Below are positions 23,179 to 26,833 of a DNA stretch of 26,833 nt, in pieces; positions within the stretch are counted from its first letter, which is position 1, and each line of letters opens with the position of its first letter. Below the pieces are notes generated by a model. The model worked only from the letters and a program-made list of their open reading frames with translations. It did not search any database and was not told the origin of the DNA. The position numbers and the translations under genes are program-made. Source of the DNA: an uncultured Lachnospiraceae bacterium (lineage in GTDB: Bacteria; Bacillota; Clostridia; Lachnospirales; Lachnospiraceae); the NCBI GenBank assembly GCA_910583835.1, contig CAJTYM010000052.1, positions 1 through 26,833 of the forward strand, given 5' to 3'.

Positions 23179-24969
23179 ATGAAAAAACTGCTTATTTTCT
23201 TAAAAGGATATAAGAAAGAATGCATCTTGGCGCCGTTGTTTAAGATGCTGGAGGCTTCGTTCGAGCTCATCATACCGTTGGTGGTATCGGCAATTATCGA
23301 TGTGGGCATAGCCAATGGGGACGGCGGCTATATTGCGCGCATGTGCCTGATTATGGTGGCGCTGGGGCTGCTCGGCCTGGTGAGTTCCGTGACGGCACAA
23401 TATTTTGCGGCAAAGGCGGCGGCAGGATTTGGCACGAAAGTCCGGCATGCATTGTTTGCGCATATCCAAAGTTTTTCTTTCTCAGAGATTGACAAGGCGG
23501 GTACGGCTACCCTGATTACCCGCATGACAAGCGATATCAACCAGGTACAGTCCGGCGTCAACATGGTGCTGCGCCTGTTCCTGCGCTCACCGTTTATCGT
23601 GCTGGGTGCGATGGTGATGGCGTTTACCATAGATGGCAAGGCGGCTTTGATTTTTGTGGTGACAATTCCCCTGCTGTCGCTGGTGGTGTTTGGCGTGATG
23701 GCCGTCAGCATCCCGCTGTACCGCAAGGTGCAGGAGCGGCTGGACAAAGTGCTGGGAATTACGCGGGAGAATCTGACCGGCGTCAGGGTAATCCGCGCCT
23801 TTCACAAGGAGGAGGAAGAGAAGAGCCGTTTTGAGGAAGGGCTGGAGCATTTGACTTATATGCAGACGCATGTGGGGAAAATCAGCGCCTTTTTAAATCC
23901 GGTCACCTATGTGATTATCAATGCGGCGACCCTTGTCCTGCTCTACACCGGAGCGGTGCAGGTGGATGTGGGCAGCCTGACGCAGGGTGAAGTGGTGGCA
24001 TTGGTCAATTACATGTCGCAGATTTTGGTGGAACTGATAAAGCTTGCCAATCTGATAATTACGATTACCAAAGCGGTTGCCTGTGGAAACCGTGTATCTT
24101 CTGTCCTGCAGATTGAGAGCACGATGCCGGCAGAATCTTCTGTCGCGTTTCCCCAAGAAGATGAGGAGCAGCCTTTGGCAGAGAAAGGAACTTCCCGCCA
24201 GTCTCAGGCAAGGGATAATGATGAGCCCGGGCGGGATATCATGGTGCAGTTTTCCGGGGTCGGGCTGACATACCGGGAAGCTGGTGCGGAGAGTCTGACG
24301 GATATTGATTTTTCAGTACAAAGAGGTGAGACCGTGGGTGTCATTGGCGGCACGGGTTCCGGCAAGACGTCCCTGGTGCATCTGATTCCGCGTTTTTATG
24401 ATGTGACAAGAGGCGAGGTATTGGTAGAAGGGAAGAATGTCAAGGATTACCCGCTGGAGGAGTTGCGTCAAAAGGTCGGCATCGTCATGCAGAAGGCAGT
24501 GCTTTTTCAGGGAACTATCCGTGAGAATCTCTGCTGGGGCAAGGCGGATGCCACGGATGAGGAAATATATCAGGCATTGGAGACGGCGCAGGCGAAAGAA
24601 GTCGTGGAAGGCAAAGATGGCAAGCTCGATGCGCCTGTGGAGCAAGGCGGGAAGAATTTTTCCGGCGGACAGCGGCAGCGTCTGACTATTGCCCGCGCAT
24701 TGGTGCGCAAGCCGCAGATTCTGATTTTGGACGACAGCGCTTCTGCGCTGGATTATGCCACCGATGCCCGGCTGCGAGGGGCAATCCGCCAGCTGAAAGA
24801 GAAGCCTACCGTGTTTATCGTATCCCAGCGTACCTCCTCCATCCAACATGCAGATAAGATTATTGTGCTGGATGATGGGGAGATAGCAGGCATGGGAACG
24901 CATGAGCAGTTGCTGGAAAGCTGTGATGTCTACAAAGAAATCTACGATTCCCAGTATAAAAAGAGTTAG
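23179..24969 (+). CDS. Heterodimeric ABC exporter, half with degenerate ATP site residues
   Basis: This 596-residue half-transporter has six membrane segments in its first ~310 residues, an acidic linker, and an ATPase domain. Walker A is GGTGSGKTS (390-398) and the signature is an intact FSGGQ (494-498). The catalytic Glu after Walker B is Asp519 (LILDDSASALD) and the switch His is Gln550 (VSQRTSS). This is the pattern of the degenerate-site half in exporters such as TM287/288, TmrAB, LmrCD and BmrCD. ATG 23179 is preferred over GTG 23164 for its spacing to the AAGGGA site. It is followed after 54 bp by its partner. Probable multidrug or lipid export; substrate unknown. Confidence 0.9.
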   Translation: MKKLLIFLKGYKKECILAPLFKMLEASFELIIPLVVSAIIDVGIANGDGGYIARMCLIMVALGLLGLVSSVTAQYFAAKAAAGFGTKVRHALFAHIQSFSFSEIDKAGTATLITRMTSDINQVQSGVNMVLRLFLRSPFIVLGAMVMAFTIDGKAALIFVVTIPLLSLVVFGVMAVSIPLYRKVQERLDKVLGITRENLTGVRVIRAFHKEEEEKSRFEEGLEHLTYMQTHVGKISAFLNPVTYVIINAATLVLLYTGAVQVDVGSLTQGEVVALVNYMSQILVELIKLANLIITITKAVACGNRVSSVLQIESTMPAESSVAFPQEDEEQPLAEKGTSRQSQARDNDEPGRDIMVQFSGVGLTYREAGAESLTDIDFSVQRGETVGVIGGTGSGKTSLVHLIPRFYDVTRGEVLVEGKNVKDYPLEELRQKVGIVMQKAVLFQGTIRENLCWGKADATDEEIYQALETAQAKEVVEGKDGKLDAPVEQGGKNFSGGQRQRLTIARALVRKPQILILDDSASALDYATDARLRGAIRQLKEKPTVFIVSQRTSSIQHADKIIVLDDGEIAGMGTHEQLLESCDVYKEIYDSQYKKS

Positions 24970-25023
24970 TGCAATGAAAATTAAGTCTTTGATATTCGTT
25001 GAACCAGAACGCGGAGGTAAGCA

Positions 25024-26778
25024 ATGAAGAAGAAACAAGGTCAAATGAAAACATTAAAAAAGGTCTTAACGTATATAAAATCTTATCGGATTTATCTGAT
25101 AATGTCCTTGCTGTTTGCCGTGGTGACCGTGGCGTCTACGCTTTATTTCCCGGTACTGACCGGCGAGGTCATCGACCACATTTTGGGACCGGGGCAGGTA
25201 GAGTTCCCGGTGATTATGGAGCTGTTGGCGAAAATGGGGGTCATCCTTGTGCTGACGGCGGTTGCGCAATGGCTGATGAATGTCTGCAATAATAAGATTA
25301 CCTATGAGGTGGTGCAGGATGTGCGGCGTGAGGCATTTGCCAAAATGGAAATCCTGCCCCTGAAATTTATTGATGCCCATTCCCATGGAGAGCTGGTGAG
25401 CCGTGTGATTGCCGACGTCGACCAGTTTGCCGATGGGCTTCTGATGGGATTTTCCCAATTGTTCACCGGGGTGATTACGATTCTGGGAACGCTGCTGTTT
25501 ATGCTGAGCATTAATGTCAAAATTACCTTGGTGGTAGTGCTGGTAACGCCGGTGTCCCTGTTTGTGGCAAGTTTTATTGCCCGCCGGACATTTTCTATGT
25601 TCATGCTCCAGTCTACGACCCGCGGGGAGCAGACGTCACTGATCAATGAGATGATTGAAAACCAGAAAGTAGTGCAGGCTTTTTCCAAAGAGAAGGATGT
25701 GCTGGAGAGGTTTGATGAGATAAACGAGCGGCTGGAGATTGCCTCGCTTCGCGCTACATTTTTCTCTTCGCTGACCAATCCGGGTACGCGCTTTGTCAAC
25801 AGCCTGGTATATACCGGAGTTGCGCTGGTGGGGGCGTTCCTTGCCATGTCTGGGCGCGGCGTGCTCACAGTCGGGCAGCTTTCCTGTTTCCTCAGTTATG
25901 CCAACCAGTATACGAAGCCTTTTAATGAGATTTCCGGCGTGGTGACGGAACTGCAGAATGCCCTCGCCTGCGCGGGACGCATCTTTGCGCTGATTGATGA
26001 AGAGCCGCAGACGCCGGAGCCGGAAAATGCCCGGGTTCTGGCAGATGTGAAAGGGAATGTGGATTTGCAGCAGGTATATTTCTCTTATTCGCCGGATAAG
26101 AGGCTGATTGAGGATTTCAACCTCAATGTAAAGCCGGGGCAGCGGGTGGCAATCGTGGGACCGACCGGCTGTGGCAAGACGACGATTATCAACCTTCTGA
26201 TGCGTTTTTACGATGTGGACAGCGGAAGCATCCGGGTGGAAGGCGAGGATATCCGTGAGGTCACAAGGAAGAGCCTACGGGAGAGTTACGGCATGGTACT
26301 GCAGGAGACCTGGCTGAAAGCGGGTACTATCCGCGAGAACCTGGTGATGGGCAAACCAGATGCTACAGAAGAGGAAATCCTTGCGGCGGCAAAAGCGGCG
26401 CATGCCCACAGTTTCATCAAGCGTCTGCCGGATGGCTACGACACCGTGATTGGCGAGGAGGGCGGAAGCCTTTCCGTGGGGCAGAAGCAGCTGCTTTGTA
26501 TTGCCCGGGTCATGCTCTGCCTGCCGCCCATGCTCATCCTTGATGAGGCGACCTCCTCCATTGACACCAGGACGGAGATGAAAATACAGAATGCATTTGC
26601 CAGGATGATGGAGGGGCGCACGAGCTTCATTGTCGCGCACCGTTTGTCCACCATCCAGGAAGCCGACGTTATCCTGGTCATGAAAGATGGGCATATCCTG
26701 GAACAGGGGAATCATGAGGAACTTCTGAGACGGGGCGGGTTCTATTCAGAGCTTTATAACAGTCAGTTTGCCGTATAA
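25024..26778 (+). CDS. Heterodimeric ABC exporter, half with canonical ATP site residues
   Basis: This 584-residue half-transporter pairs with the preceding gene. It has six membrane segments, Walker A GPTGCGKTT (379-387), Walker B LILDEATSSID with catalytic Glu508, and switch His539 (VAHRLST). Its signature is altered to LSVGQ (483-487). The canonical site would form from its own Walker motifs plus the partner's FSGGQ. The degenerate site would form from the partner's Asp519/Gln550 half plus this LSVGQ. The complementary losses are strong evidence that the two form one heterodimer. GCGGAGG lies before ATG 25024. A terminator follows the stop. No MarR- or TetR-type regulator is adjacent. Confidence 0.92.
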   Translation: MKKKQGQMKTLKKVLTYIKSYRIYLIMSLLFAVVTVASTLYFPVLTGEVIDHILGPGQVEFPVIMELLAKMGVILVLTAVAQWLMNVCNNKITYEVVQDVRREAFAKMEILPLKFIDAHSHGELVSRVIADVDQFADGLLMGFSQLFTGVITILGTLLFMLSINVKITLVVVLVTPVSLFVASFIARRTFSMFMLQSTTRGEQTSLINEMIENQKVVQAFSKEKDVLERFDEINERLEIASLRATFFSSLTNPGTRFVNSLVYTGVALVGAFLAMSGRGVLTVGQLSCFLSYANQYTKPFNEISGVVTELQNALACAGRIFALIDEEPQTPEPENARVLADVKGNVDLQQVYFSYSPDKRLIEDFNLNVKPGQRVAIVGPTGCGKTTIINLLMRFYDVDSGSIRVEGEDIREVTRKSLRESYGMVLQETWLKAGTIRENLVMGKPDATEEEILAAAKAAHAHSFIKRLPDGYDTVIGEEGGSLSVGQKQLLCIARVMLCLPPMLILDEATSSIDTRTEMKIQNAFARMMEGRTSFIVAHRLSTIQEADVILVMKDGHILEQGNHEELLRRGGFYSELYNSQFAV

Positions 26779-26787
26779 GATGATGCC

Positions 26788-26808
26788 AGGGTCGAATAGA
26801 CCCTCTTT
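26788..26808 (+). terminator. Terminator after the ABC exporter operon
   Basis: AGGGTC (26788-26793) and GACCCT (26799-26804) form a short stem with loop GAATA, followed by CTTT. The stem is only 6 bp and the T-run is short, so it may be a weak terminator. The remaining 25 bases to the window end hold nothing I can identify. Confidence 0.6.
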
Positions 26809-26833
26809 AGCACCTTGAAAATTACACACATTA

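Overview
The window reads as a stretch of chromosome from a low-to-mid G+C, Gram-positive, spore-former-type Clostridia, most likely a member of the Lachnospiraceae. This rests on strong GGAGG-type ribosome binding sites, sigma-A-like promoters, a glgC-glgD-spoVG cluster, a long clostridial-type PRPP synthetase, a DnaD/DnaI-type replication pair, and a heterodimeric ABC exporter. No rRNA, tRNA, CRISPR array, transposase or phage structural gene is visible. Genus and species cannot be fixed from the sequence alone.

Layout. (1) 1-1604: a hairpin-rich repeat copy at the left edge, then a very A+T-rich solitary AbiH-family phage-defence gene that looks horizontally acquired. (2) 1605-4995: a leader with a probable small ORF, a BceR-type inverted-repeat operator and structured 5' RNA, then a BceAB-type antimicrobial-peptide sensing/resistance ABC transporter (ATPase and 10-TM permease), closed by a bidirectional terminator. 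(3) 10185 down to 5021, minus strand: murC, a 350-bp intergenic region packed with DnaA boxes, dnaD-like, dnaI/dnaC-like and prs. (4) 10186-10609: the divergent murC/glgC region, holding a 134-bp element that can fold as a closed outer stem with three hairpins. (5) 10610-13410: glgC-glgD (ADP-glucose synthesis, with a GlgD that lacks catalytic residues) and spoVG, then a terminator. (6) 13446-14285, minus strand: a secreted FN3/SH3 protein. (7) 14484-20750: uppP, pth, mfd and a PrsA-type foldase lipoprotein with its own promoter. (8) 20750-21015: an array of structured intergenic repeats related to the copy at the left edge. (9) 21044-23074: apbE, a NusG-domain-II protein and a Gx-transporter/HepS-I-like membrane protein, a trio that recalls part of flavin-based extracellular electron transfer loci. 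(10) 23067-26808: a possible small ORF, the two halves of a heterodimeric ABC exporter with the expected asymmetric ATP sites, and a terminator.

Most coding content is core: cell-wall precursor synthesis (murC, uppP), nucleotide and glycogen metabolism, replication initiation, translation and repair (pth, mfd), and envelope protein folding. The less ordinary signals are mostly non-coding: the DnaA-box cluster, the cloverleaf-like element, and the repeat family whose copies keep a hairpin while its stem sequence changes. The accessory items are the AbiH gene and the Bce-like module, which has no two-component system beside it.
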